From: an uncultured Prevotella sp.
GTDB taxonomy: Bacteria; Bacteroidota; Bacteroidia; Bacteroidales; Bacteroidaceae
Reading direction: 5' to 3'
Assembly (NCBI GenBank): GCA_900770025.1
Contig: CAAGIW010000012.1
Span: 1 to 64,000, forward strand
Length of the DNA stretch: 64,000 nucleotides
In this document: positions 28,186 to 37,076 of the stretch, one piece after another
Layout of the letters: each line of letters begins with the position of its first letter
Numbering within the stretch: position 1 is the first letter of the stretch
Notes under the pieces: generated by a model
Told to the model about the DNA's origin: nothing
Seen by the model: only the letters and a program-made list of their open reading frames with translations
Databases searched by the model: none
Position numbers and translations under genes: made by a program

Positions 28186-31100
28186 CTATCGCTGGTAGTC
28201 TTCATCAAAGAAGCCCAGCCCGGCAATGGCAGAGATAAACTGTTCGATATAGTCCCATGAGGTGAAGTTCCAGCGGAAGCCCATACGCAGCAGCGTTTGG
28301 GTGGTGTAACTGTAGTCGTCCACATTGTTAACCACCACCTTTCCGCCCTCAGCCTGGTATGCCATCAGACTCTGCAATATCGGGGCCTGTGCAGGATTGC
28401 TGAAGGCATCGGCAAGCCGGCGCTGGTATTCTTCCTGTTCCACCGTCTGGATATGGATGCCCAAACGTTCTAAGCACACCACTATGTCGTCAAAGAGTTC
28501 GCGGTGGGCATTGACGGGATGATACACTGTGCAGGCAGTGGGCGTGGCAGCAAGCGTCACCACGGCCTTGGCCACCTCGTCGATGGGCGAGAACTCGATG
28601 CTGCGCTGCGCCATTTGGTAGGGCATACAGCCAATGGTTTGATAGGCCTTGAGGCGCCCCATGAAGGTGTTGCTCTTGAAGTTTATCTGAAACTCTCCGT
28701 CGGTGCTTCGTGCAGAAAGATTGCCTAAGCGCATGATTTTGGCATCCAATCCGTGGGCAACCACAGCCTCCAACACACGGCGCTCGGCCATAAACTTGGC
28801 ATGAGCATACTGGTTGGCAAGGCGTTGCCCCCAATAGAGGCGCTGCTCATTGAGCACATCGGGCTCGCAGGGGCCGCAGCTTTCCTTGGTGCCGGCAATG
28901 CTGTGAGTAGAGGTTTGTATCAGTCGGGCCCCACGTTTCAGACAGAAGTCGATACACGTCTGGCATCCTCCGATATTGATGTCTTCGATGTCGGTGCCAG
29001 CAGAGAAGTGCTTCACGTTGGCGGCACAGTTGAACAGGGTGACGTGGCCCTCGGTTGGCGGCACACTGTCTAAGCAATCAGCCTGCGTGATGTCGCCATC
29101 CACCACGATAAGTCGTGTGCCGAAAAGGGCATCAAAGGTGTCTCCGAAGTAATAGAACAGTTGGGTGCGCAACCGTTCTTCGGCCTTCTGCATCCTATTG
29201 CTGCGCACCAAGCAGTAGATACTCTTCACTTCGGGATGGTTGATCAGTTCTCTCACCACATGGATGCCCAAGAAACCGGTGGCTCCTGTGACGATGCAGA
29301 TGCCCAACGGGCGCAGCGGTTCGGTGCCCAATGAGGCGAGAGTGTTGCCCTGCAACAGGCGGTTGATGGCTGTATAGTCGTAGTTGCTGGCCTCTTCATC
29401 GGTCACAACGGCACCGGCATTCTCTGTTGTTTCAGCCACAGGCACCTCTGCAGAGCCGGATGCACCCACAAGGGCGGCCAGTTCTCTTGGGGTGGGATGC
29501 TCAAACACCTGCTTATACACGATGTTGTAACCCTGCTGCATGGCCGCCATTACCACACGGATGGCCACCAACGAGGTGCCGCCCAACTCGAAGAAGTGGT
29601 CGGTGACTCCCACACGGGGCAGGTCAAGAATCTGTGCAAAGGTGTTGCAGAAGAAGGTCTCCGCATCGTTCTGCGGTGCCACATACTCATGCACGCTGAG
29701 CACTGGCTGGGGCAATGCCTTGAGATCTGTCTTGCCGTTGGGCGACACAGGCATCCTGTCTATCTGCATAAAGATGGTGGGTATCATGTAGTGGGTGAGC
29801 GACTGGCCCATCTGTGCCTTGAGTGTGTCGATATCCACAGCCTCGTTCAGCGTGTAGTAGGCCACCAAATGGTCTCTGCCCTCCACGTTCTTGATCATCA
29901 CCACGCCCTCTTTGACCTGCGGCTGGCGGTTGAGCACGGTCTCCACCTCGCCCAGTTCGATGCGCAGACCGTTGAGTTTTATCTGGTGATCCTTTCTGCC
30001 AAGGATGCTCACCTCGCCATCTTCGTTCCAGAAGGCATAGTCGCCCGACTTGTAGCATCGGGCTCCCCTGTACATGATGAAGGCCTCGGCGGTTTTCTCC
30101 GGCAGGTCATTATAGCCCGCGGCCACGCCCATTCCGCCGATAAGCAGTTCGCCGGTGACGCCTACGGGCAGTTCGTTGAGGTCGCTATCCACCACATACT
30201 CCTCCACGTTGAGCAGGGGTTTGCCGATGGTAATGCGGTCGGCATGGGTGAGTTCCTTGGCATTGCTGCTCACCGAAATCTCGGTAGGACCGTAGGTATT
30301 GAACAGTTGTGCCTCGGGAGCCAACCGCTTCACGATGGGAAGAAGCGTGGGCGGATACTTCTCTCCGCCGAGGACAACATAGCGGCACTGCGACAAAGCC
30401 TGTTGGAACAGGGGCAAATCCAAGAACATCTTCAAGCGCGAGGGAGTGCCGCTGAATCCATCCACATGAGTGGAAAGCATCAGTTGAGCCAATGCCTGGG
30501 GATTGTTCACCTGTTCCTCGTCGGCCATCACCAGTGTGATACCGTTGTAGAGGGAGGCGCCAATCTCCTTGAGCGACAGGTCGAAGCTCACGGTGGTGAT
30601 GCAGAGCATCGCCTTGCAGCGTTGCGCCATGGCATGGATGTGGGGATTGGCAGGATGGGGCGTGAGATAATTGCAGATGCCTTGGTGGCGCAGCATCACA
30701 CCCTTTGGTCTGCCGGTAGAGCCGGATGTATATATAAGGTAGGCCAAAGTGTCTGCCGACTGCTGCAATGCGGGATTCTGCCGCTCTCTTTCTCCGGCAC
30801 CCTGCAGCAGCATCTGCACATCGAGCGCCCTGTCTCCATAGTCAGCCATCTTGTTGCCTGTGGTGATGATATAGCGGGCATGACTGTCGTCGGTAATCAG
30901 TTTGATGCGTTCGGCGGGATATTCGGGGTCGCAGGGGATATAGGCTGCACCGGCCTTCATCACACCAAACATGGCTATGACGTGCCAACTGCAGCGCGGA
31001 AGCAACAGGCACACCCTGTCGCCCTGCCTCACTCCCCTTGCCATCAGGGCGTGTGCCAGCACATTGGCCTTGGCATTGAGCATGGCATAGGTCAGTGTCT

Positions 31101-34100
31101 CGTTGCTGGCCACCAATGCCACGGCATCAGGAGTGTGCTCGGCATAGTGCTCTATGCATTGATGGAACAGCGGGAAACTGACGGCCGAGGCATCAATACA
31201 GGTGTGGCGCAGACCGTCGAGAGACTGATGTTGCTGTTCGCTGAGCAGGGATATGCCACGCAAAGGCTGTCCCACAGCGTTGATAAGGCGCATAGCCACA
31301 GCTGCCACCGACTGTGCCAGCGTGAGCATCAGCGGTTCAGAATAGAGTGCATCGTTGTATTTGACAATCACCTTGGGGACTCCTTCTTTCTCCTGCACAC
31401 ATATTTCCACCTTGAACTTGGCATCATCGTTGGCAAGCGTGCCGTAATGCTGAAGGCCGGGGATGGTGTTGGCAGTGACACCTATCTGGTAGGCAAACAC
31501 CACGCCGGGCGAAAAACCGTGGTCAGCAGCAATGCGTGCAAAGGGATAGGACTCGTGTTCCACCGCTCCCTGCATCACTTCGCTGCACTGTTGTATGAAC
31601 TCATCGGCCGTTTGCTGACCGATGGCGACGGCAAGCGGCAGGGTGTTGACAAACATACCCATGGTATCTCCAAGGCGCACATCCTGCCTTCCACTGCTCA
31701 CAGTGGCCAGATACACCTTGTCGGCATTGATGAATCGCGCCGTGGTATAGAAGGCGGCGGCCAGCATCACCGAGGCTGCTGTCACCCCATGCTCCTTGGC
31801 ATAGCGCTCCACCTGCTCCAAAGCAAGCGGCGCATCCGTGAGGCGAAGGTTGCCGTCGGCCTCGTTGCCATGCAGGTTGGCGGGAATCTCTGCCGCATGT
31901 TCCATATCTTTCAGCATCTCGGCATAATAGTTTTGGTTGGTGGCAAAGGCATCCGTCTGCGCAAAAGCGGCCTGCTCCAAGGCATATTCGGTGTAGCAGA
32001 ACTCCTCTTTTTGCGGAGCTGTGCCACCCAAGGCATCGGCAATCTGACGGATGAAGATGGACATGGAGGAGCCATCGAACACCAAATGATGGAAATCGGC
32101 CAACAGAAGGGTGGTCGAAGGGGTGTCTATCACCGCCAAACGGCATAGGGGTGCCTGCTCCAAATCAAAGGGGCGCATGAATCTCCGCTTCGTTTCCGCT
32201 GCCTGCTCATCATCAAGTGCGAGTTGCTCCACCTGCATAGCGGCATCGGTAATCACCTGTATCACCTCGCTGCCACGCATCTCAAAGCGCGAGCGCAGCA
32301 CGGGATGGGCGTCTGCCACTTGCCGGACGGCATGCGCCAAGGCACGGGCTTCCACCGTCTTGTCGAAGGTGAAGCACACGGGTATGTTGTAGGTGGTGGC
32401 TTCGGGATGGCGCACACAGTCGAAATACACGCCCTGCTGGGCAAAGGTAAGGGGCGACTCCACGGGCTTGTGTGCCGGTGCCGTGGGTGCAGAAGTCTCA
32501 GTATGCGAGGTCTCTCCGCTGAGTATCTTTTCAAGAATAAGGTTTTCTATCGAGAGCACGGTGGCACCTCCCAACAGGTCCTTGCCGGCCAGTTTGATGC
32601 CAAAAGACTTGAACAACTGGGCAGCCAACCGGATGGCGAGGATAGAAGACAGGCCGCAATAGGTGAGCGGAGCACTCACCGTGGGGGGATTGCCCGTGAT
32701 GCGGCCTATCATGTCCACTAATTTCTGCTCCAACAGGTTGAGTTGGCGGGGAGCCTCATCGGCAGTCTCATCAGTCAACGACTGCGGTTGGGGCTTGGGC
32801 AACTTTCGTTTGTCCACCTTCTGATTCACGTTCAGAGGTATGCGTTCTATCTGCATGGTCACGGCAGGCACCATATAGGGGGGCTTACGCTCTTCGATAA
32901 AGGCGTTGAGACGACCGATGTCCACCTGCTCATCGCTCACGATATAGGCTGCGAGGAACTTGCCTCCGCCCTCAGCATCAAACGCCTGTACGGTGGCATC
33001 CTGGATAGCGGGAAACTCACGTATCACTCGTTCCACCTCAGTGAGCTCTATGCGGAAACCGCGAATCTTGACCTGTGCATCCCTGCGCCCCACAAATGCG
33101 ATGTTGCCATCGGGCATCAGGCACACCACATCGCCGGTGTGATACACCCTGTCATAGCTCTGAGGGGCCGGGAAGGGGTTGGACGTAAATGCCTTGGCGG
33201 TCTGTTCGGGGCGATTGAGATAGCCTCTCGACACCTGCGGACCGGCTAAAAGCAGTTCGCCTGCCGCACCTATGGGCAACAGGTGCATGTATTTATCCAC
33301 CACATACGCCTTCATATTGTCAAGCGGTTTGCCGATGGGCACGTTGGCATACATCCTGTCCACGTCAAAGATGGTGGAGAAGATGGTGCACTCGGTAGGT
33401 CCGTAGGCATTGTGTAGCACATAATGGGCAGGAGGAGCACAGGGCACTAACTTCTCGCCTCCCACAGAGAGATGGCTCAGACTGTGGTTCTCCACGCTGG
33501 TAGCAAACATTCGTCCCACCTGTGTGGTCATAAAGGCATGGGTCACTCCATGATTTTCCAGATAATCATTCAGGGCAATGATGTCTAAGCGTATCTCTTC
33601 GGCAATGATATGCACGGTGGCTCCCGTGGTGACGGCAGGATAGATGTCCATCATACAGGCATCAAACCCATAACTGGCATAGGCTGCCACACGATGGCCG
33701 GGCTGTAGATGGTAATAGCGCACGTACCAATGGCAGAAGGTAACAATGTTGAGTTGCTCCAACTGGCACCCCTTGGGCACTCCCGTAGAGCCCGAAGTGT
33801 AGAGCAGGATGAACAGGCTGTGGGGCTGCGGTGCCACATTGAGCAGTTCGGTCTGCTGCCGTTCGTTCAGCTGTGGCAGGCCGGCCAGTTCGTCGGTATA
33901 TATCACCTCTCCCTGATAGTCGGCCACCAGCGAGCGCATAGCTCTGTCGCATATCAGCAGACGGGCATCGGCATCCTTCATCATAAAGTTGAGACGCTCC
34001 TCGGGATAGGAGGGGTCGAGGGGCTGGTAGGCTGCGCCCGACTTGACCACGCCGAGCGAAGCGATGACCATATACTCGCTCCGGGGAATGAGCACCGACA

Positions 34101-35559
34101 CCACCTGCTCGGCACCAATGCCCCTGACATGTATGGCATGGGCGATGCGGTCGGTCCATTCGTCCACCTGCTGATAGGTGTAACTGCGGTCGTTATACAC
34201 CACACAGGGCTGTTCGGCATACTGCTTGGCGGCACTGCGGAAGAGCGAAGCGATGGTCTGACTGCCGTCATAGTCACACTCGGTGTTGTTCATCAGCCCC
34301 ATCACCTGCCGTTGCTCCTCGTCCACAGGCTCTATCTCGGCCAACTGTTCCTTCTGCAGCAGTCCCTTCAGCACGTTGCGATAGGTGCGGCACAGCTGTT
34401 CTATATAGGTATGGGTATATTGCGCCGTGTTGTATTCGGCACGCATTCGCAGTCCGTGGTCGTTGGCATCCACGTGGATGATGAGATTGAAGCCCGGACG
34501 GTGCTTGCGCAGGTCTTCATATACCAGCGTCTTGTCGTCGAGTTGAATGTCAAGACTGGCCAACCTGCCATGATAGGCGAAGCACACCTTGGGACTGATT
34601 TCCAAGTCGTGGCACACCTCGCCAAAGGAGTAGAGCGTGTGCTTCTTGGCATATCCCATCTGCCTCTTCACGTGTTCCAACAGTTGTGTCACAGTGGGTG
34701 TCTCGGCAAAGTTCATATACATGGGCAGCGTCTTCACCATCATGTTGAAGGCATTGAGCGTGAGTTTGTCGTTGCGCCCATGGAAGATGGTGGCAAACAG
34801 GGCATCATCGGCGGCCGAATACTTGGACAGGGTGTAGCCGAAGGCCGAGATGAAGGGGATGCTGACGCCCATGCCAGCCTTGTCGCTGAGCACACGCACA
34901 TCGTCTTCAGTAAGGTCGATGGCAAAGGGTTCCACCACCCACTGCCCCGGTTGCTCGCAGAGCACATCGGACTGCGGCAGGGAGTCGGTCTCCGAGGCCG
35001 CTCCATACTCCTGCGCATACCACTCTTTCTGCTTGGCATATTCTTCGGTCTGCCTCATCGTCTCTTCCTCCAAGGCCACGGCAAACCCGTCCTTGCCCTC
35101 GGGCTTCAGGTCTTCTCCACGGTAGGCCGCCGCCAAGTCGTGGCGCAAACAGGCTATCGACATGCCGTCGAACACGATGTGATGGAAGTTGACAAACAGG
35201 AACGCGCCCTCTTCAGTATGGTAGATCACCAAGCGATACAGCGCATCGCTCAGCATCTTCACCTTGCGGTGCATGGCAGGGCGTGCCTCATCAATATGCT
35301 TCACCGTCACCTCTTCTATCAGCGGCGGCTCGTCGCTGTGATCCACAATGCGTATCTCGCCCTCATCCGTCTGCATCAAGCGCGACTTCACGTATGGATG
35401 TGCATTGATCACTTGGGTCAATGCCACCCTGAGACGGGGCAAATCCACGCCGTCGTCCACACGATACAGACCATTGATGTTATAGTTCTCGTCCTCCGCA
35501 GCATTCAGTTCCGAGAGGTAAACGCCCATCTGCGTTTGGGTAAGTGGATAAGATTTCAT
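28186..35559 (-). CDS. Two-module nonribosomal peptide synthetase, C-A-T-C-A-T-reductase
   Basis: Assembles a two-residue peptide and releases it by reduction. Domains: C1 (about 1-420, HHIVFDG 126-132); A1 (435-925, YTSGSTGVPKG 587-597, NAYGPTE 717-723); carrier 1 (940-1015, probable phosphopantetheine Ser972 in CGLSSI); C2 (1035-1450, HHLVFDG 1157-1163); A2 (1460-1950, YTSGSTGRPKG 1610-1620, NTYGPTE 1754-1760); carrier 2 (1965-2032, LGGTSL, Ser1996); thioester reductase (2080-2457, TGATGFLG 2091-2098, YAHAK 2251-2255). Both condensation motifs are intact. Specificity codes aligned by eye to GrsA are DAMFSGAIFK for A1 (probably aliphatic or other hydrophobic) and DLKSVGTVSK for A2 (no confident call). 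The N-terminal C domain suggests N-acylation or an upstream donor. No thioesterase is present. No phosphopantetheinyl transferase gene is seen in the window. Confidence 0.95.
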   Translation of the reverse strand: MKSYPLTQTQMGVYLSELNAAEDENYNINGLYRVDDGVDLPRLRVALTQVINAHPYVKSRLMQTDEGEIRIVDHSDEPPLIEEVTVKHIDEARPAMHRKVKMLSDALYRLVIYHTEEGAFLFVNFHHIVFDGMSIACLRHDLAAAYRGEDLKPEGKDGFAVALEEETMRQTEEYAKQKEWYAQEYGAASETDSLPQSDVLCEQPGQWVVEPFAIDLTEDDVRVLSDKAGMGVSIPFISAFGYTLSKYSAADDALFATIFHGRNDKLTLNAFNMMVKTLPMYMNFAETPTVTQLLEHVKRQMGYAKKHTLYSFGEVCHDLEISPKVCFAYHGRLASLDIQLDDKTLVYEDLRKHRPGFNLIIHVDANDHGLRMRAEYNTAQYTHTYIEQLCRTYRNVLKGLLQKEQLAEIEPVDEEQRQVMGLMNNTECDYDGSQTIASLFRSAAKQYAEQPCVVYNDRSYTYQQVDEWTDRIAHAIHVRGIGAEQVVSVLIPRSEYMVIASLGVVKSGAAYQPLDPSYPEERLNFMMKDADARLLICDRAMRSLVADYQGEVIYTDELAGLPQLNERQQTELLNVAPQPHSLFILLYTSGSTGVPKGCQLEQLNIVTFCHWYVRYYHLQPGHRVAAYASYGFDACMMDIYPAVTTGATVHIIAEEIRLDIIALNDYLENHGVTHAFMTTQVGRMFATSVENHSLSHLSVGGEKLVPCAPPAHYVLHNAYGPTECTIFSTIFDVDRMYANVPIGKPLDNMKAYVVDKYMHLLPIGAAGELLLAGPQVSRGYLNRPEQTAKAFTSNPFPAPQSYDRVYHTGDVVCLMPDGNIAFVGRRDAQVKIRGFRIELTEVERVIREFPAIQDATVQAFDAEGGGKFLAAYIVSDEQVDIGRLNAFIEERKPPYMVPAVTMQIERIPLNVNQKVDKRKLPKPQPQSLTDETADEAPRQLNLLEQKLVDMIGRITGNPPTVSAPLTYCGLSSILAIRLAAQLFKSFGIKLAGKDLLGGATVLSIENLILEKILSGETSHTETSAPTAPAHKPVESPLTFAQQGVYFDCVRHPEATTYNIPVCFTFDKTVEARALAHAVRQVADAHPVLRSRFEMRGSEVIQVITDAAMQVEQLALDDEQAAETKRRFMRPFDLEQAPLCRLAVIDTPSTTLLLADFHHLVFDGSSMSIFIRQIADALGGTAPQKEEFCYTEYALEQAAFAQTDAFATNQNYYAEMLKDMEHAAEIPANLHGNEADGNLRLTDAPLALEQVERYAKEHGVTAASVMLAAAFYTTARFINADKVYLATVSSGRQDVRLGDTMGMFVNTLPLAVAIGQQTADEFIQQCSEVMQGAVEHESYPFARIAADHGFSPGVVFAYQIGVTANTIPGLQHYGTLANDDAKFKVEICVQEKEGVPKVIVKYNDALYSEPLMLTLAQSVAAVAMRLINAVGQPLRGISLLSEQQHQSLDGLRHTCIDASAVSFPLFHQCIEHYAEHTPDAVALVASNETLTYAMLNAKANVLAHALMARGVRQGDRVCLLLPRCSWHVIAMFGVMKAGAAYIPCDPEYPAERIKLITDDSHARYIITTGNKMADYGDRALDVQMLLQGAGERERQNPALQQSADTLAYLIYTSGSTGRPKGVMLRHQGICNYLTPHPANPHIHAMAQRCKAMLCITTVSFDLSLKEIGASLYNGITLVMADEEQVNNPQALAQLMLSTHVDGFSGTPSRLKMFLDLPLFQQALSQCRYVVLGGEKYPPTLLPIVKRLAPEAQLFNTYGPTEISVSSNAKELTHADRITIGKPLLNVEEYVVDSDLNELPVGVTGELLIGGMGVAAGYNDLPEKTAEAFIMYRGARCYKSGDYAFWNEDGEVSILGRKDHQIKLNGLRIELGEVETVLNRQPQVKEGVVMIKNVEGRDHLVAYYTLNEAVDIDTLKAQMGQSLTHYMIPTIFMQIDRMPVSPNGKTDLKALPQPVLSVHEYVAPQNDAETFFCNTFAQILDLPRVGVTDHFFELGGTSLVAIRVVMAAMQQGYNIVYKQVFEHPTPRELAALVGASGSAEVPVAETTENAGAVVTDEEASNYDYTAINRLLQGNTLASLGTEPLRPLGICIVTGATGFLGIHVVRELINHPEVKSIYCLVRSNRMQKAEERLRTQLFYYFGDTFDALFGTRLIVVDGDITQADCLDSVPPTEGHVTLFNCAANVKHFSAGTDIEDINIGGCQTCIDFCLKRGARLIQTSTHSIAGTKESCGPCEPDVLNEQRLYWGQRLANQYAHAKFMAERRVLEAVVAHGLDAKIMRLGNLSARSTDGEFQINFKSNTFMGRLKAYQTIGCMPYQMAQRSIEFSPIDEVAKAVVTLAATPTACTVYHPVNAHRELFDDIVVCLERLGIHIQTVEQEEYQRRLADAFSNPAQAPILQSLMAYQAEGGKVVVNNVDDYSYTTQTLLRMGFRWNFTSWDYIEQFISAIAGLGFFDEDYQR

Positions 35560-35586
35560 AGGCTTGCTCGATGCTTTCCGTCGGGG

Positions 35587-35889
35587 TTAATCTATATTCA
35601 ATATCTTGTCAAAACCAGTCATCTTCAGCACGGTGAGCACATTCACATTCACACTGGCAAGGGTCACGCTGCCCCCCTGAGCCTTGGCGGCCTTGCTGAT
35701 GCGCAGCAGCAGGCGCAGTCCGGAACTGGATATATAGTCAAGTCGTTCGCAGTCGATAATCACATGCTGATTTGCCAGCAGCTCTATTTGCTTCACTTGT
35801 TCCTCTGCCTGTGTGGCAGCCAAGGTGTCTAAGCGCCCATTGAACTGCACCTTGACACTCTCAGGAGTTTGATTGATGATGATTTCCAT
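35587..35889 (-). CDS. STAS-domain anti-sigma-factor-antagonist-like protein
   Basis: Small 100-residue STAS protein of the SpoIIAA/RsbV type. The fold starts IIINQTPESVKVQFNGRLDT, and the phosphorylation loop is DYISSSGLRLLL (about 51-62), where SpoIIAA-type proteins have DSSGL. The serine next to GL is the expected target of an RsbW-type kinase and a SpoIIE/RsbU-type phosphatase. It is the first gene of the NRPS operon, 27 bases before the synthetase. A gene for a protein with both a SpoIIE phosphatase and an RsbW-like ATPase domain lies 2.7 kb away, so a partner-switching link is plausible but unproven. Confidence 0.88.
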   Translation of the reverse strand: MEIIINQTPESVKVQFNGRLDTLAATQAEEQVKQIELLANQHVIIDCERLDYISSSGLRLLLRISKAAKAQGGSVTLASVNVNVLTVLKMTGFDKILNID

Positions 35890-35993
35890 ACGTTACGAAG
35901 GTTTGATGAAATGGTTTGTATTGTCTATTCTCATTCATTATCTAATGCAGCCGTCTCCACAAAGTCCGTCTGCTCAGGAATAATTCCATGCTG

Positions 35994-36001
35994 CAAAAAT
36001 A
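35994..36001 (-). promoter_or_regulatory. -7 box of the STAS-NRPS-MATE operon
   Basis: The minus strand reads TATTTTTG followed by C, matching TAnnTTTG, about 105 bases before the STAS start codon. It is the only good match in this gap on that strand. Confidence 0.5.
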
Positions 36002-36214
36002 CGATTTTTATCAGAATGAGCAACAATTAGGGGAAATAAACTTTACAGAAAGTGCAAGAGTATTCCCTATATGCTTACGTATGAAAAGGGTGACACGCAT
36101 GAAACACGGCTATCATATTGCAGAATACACACTTCGGAACTCATGTTCCTCCTTGCATAAGACCCAATATAATCTGAAACTTCATCATTATTTCTTCTTT
36201 TACAGAAAAACTTG

Positions 36215-36222
36215 TAACTTTG
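36215..36222 (+). promoter_or_regulatory. -7 box of the restriction-modification operon
   Basis: TAACTTTG matches TAnnTTTG, about 90 bases before the methyltransferase start. The surrounding 21 bases (36204-36224) are identical to those around the phosphatase promoter (38555-38575). Confidence 0.55.
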
Positions 36223-36312
36223 TAGAGGCAAAACTACACCCCGCTATGTGTGGGACTTTGTCCCGACAAGAGGCGACAATTGAATACACTTTAAGTCAAG
36301 CGATTTATATAG

Positions 36313-37074
36313 ATGATAGAACAATATCTGAATACAATCCAATGCTGTGATTGTCTAGAAGGGATGAGAAAATTACCTTCTAACAGCATTGATCTTATTG
36401 TAACATCCCCACCATATAATCTAAAAAACTCCACAGGGAACGGAATGAAAGACGGACGTGGTGGCAAATGGTCCAATGCAGCTTTAATCAATGGATATGC
36501 CACATACGACGACAACATGCCATACGATGAATATTGCAAATGGCAAAAAGATTGCCTGACAGAAATGTATCGGCTAATTAAAGATGACGGTGCCATTTTT
36601 TACAATCATAAATGGCGTGTTCAAGGAGGACTGATACAAGATAGACACGAAATCGTGCAAGACTTTCCTGTGCGACAAATCATTATTTGGAAACGAAAGG
36701 GAGGCATCAACTTTAATCCAGGTTATTTCTTACCTACTTACGAAGTAATCTACCTCATTCCGAAAAAGGATTTTAAACTTACTCCCAAAAGCAGCGGTTT
36801 TGGAGATGTCTGGGAGTTTACGCAAGAGCAAAAGAATGGACACCCTGCTCCGTTCCCTGTGGCTCTTATTGACAGAATAATACGCTCAACAAATGCACAG
36901 ATTGTGCTTGACCCATTCATGGGAAGTGGAACTACTGCCGTAGCAGCCAAAAGCCTTGGGCGTAATTACATTGGTTTTGAAATAAGTCAGGATTATTGTC
37001 GTTTGGCTGAAGCAAGAGTTGCCGGCACCGAAGAGAAAAGAATGGATAAGTACACTCAACTTACATTTCTATAA
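36313..37074 (+). CDS. Type II DNA methyltransferase, beta-class, N4-cytosine or N6-adenine
   Basis: Modifies the recognition site of the adjacent restriction enzyme. The catalytic motif TSPPYN (31-36) precedes the S-adenosylmethionine motif DPFMGSGTT (200-208), the order of beta-class enzymes. SPPY occurs in N4-cytosine methylases and also in some N6-adenine ones; pairing with an MvaI/BcnI-like nuclease favours N4-cytosine. The 253-residue length is typical. Only two bases separate its stop codon from the nuclease start, so the genes are translated together. Codon use is more AT-rich than in the flanking genes, suggesting acquisition by transfer. Confidence 0.92.
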   Translation: MIEQYLNTIQCCDCLEGMRKLPSNSIDLIVTSPPYNLKNSTGNGMKDGRGGKWSNAALINGYATYDDNMPYDEYCKWQKDCLTEMYRLIKDDGAIFYNHKWRVQGGLIQDRHEIVQDFPVRQIIIWKRKGGINFNPGYFLPTYEVIYLIPKKDFKLTPKSSGFGDVWEFTQEQKNGHPAPFPVALIDRIIRSTNAQIVLDPFMGSGTTAVAAKSLGRNYIGFEISQDYCRLAEARVAGTEEKRMDKYTQLTFL

Positions 37075-37076
37075 AT

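Larger units (their letters stand above)
35890..36312. other. Divergent region between the STAS-NRPS operon and the R-M genes
   Basis: AT-rich sequence without a supported gene. It contains the minus-strand promoter box for the STAS operon (35994-36001) and the plus-strand box for the methyltransferase (36215-36222). Short open frames here show no recognisable protein. Confidence 0.5.

Noticed and set aside
29497..32148. Long plus-strand open frame of 883 codons inside the NRPS gene
   Set aside because: It is the antisense shadow of a GC-rich coding region; its translation has histidine-rich, low-information sequence with no family resemblance, while the opposite strand shows complete NRPS domains.
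33709..35832. Plus-strand open frame of 707 codons opposite the NRPS and STAS genes
   Set aside because: It crosses the junction of two clearly coding minus-strand genes and shows no recognisable protein.
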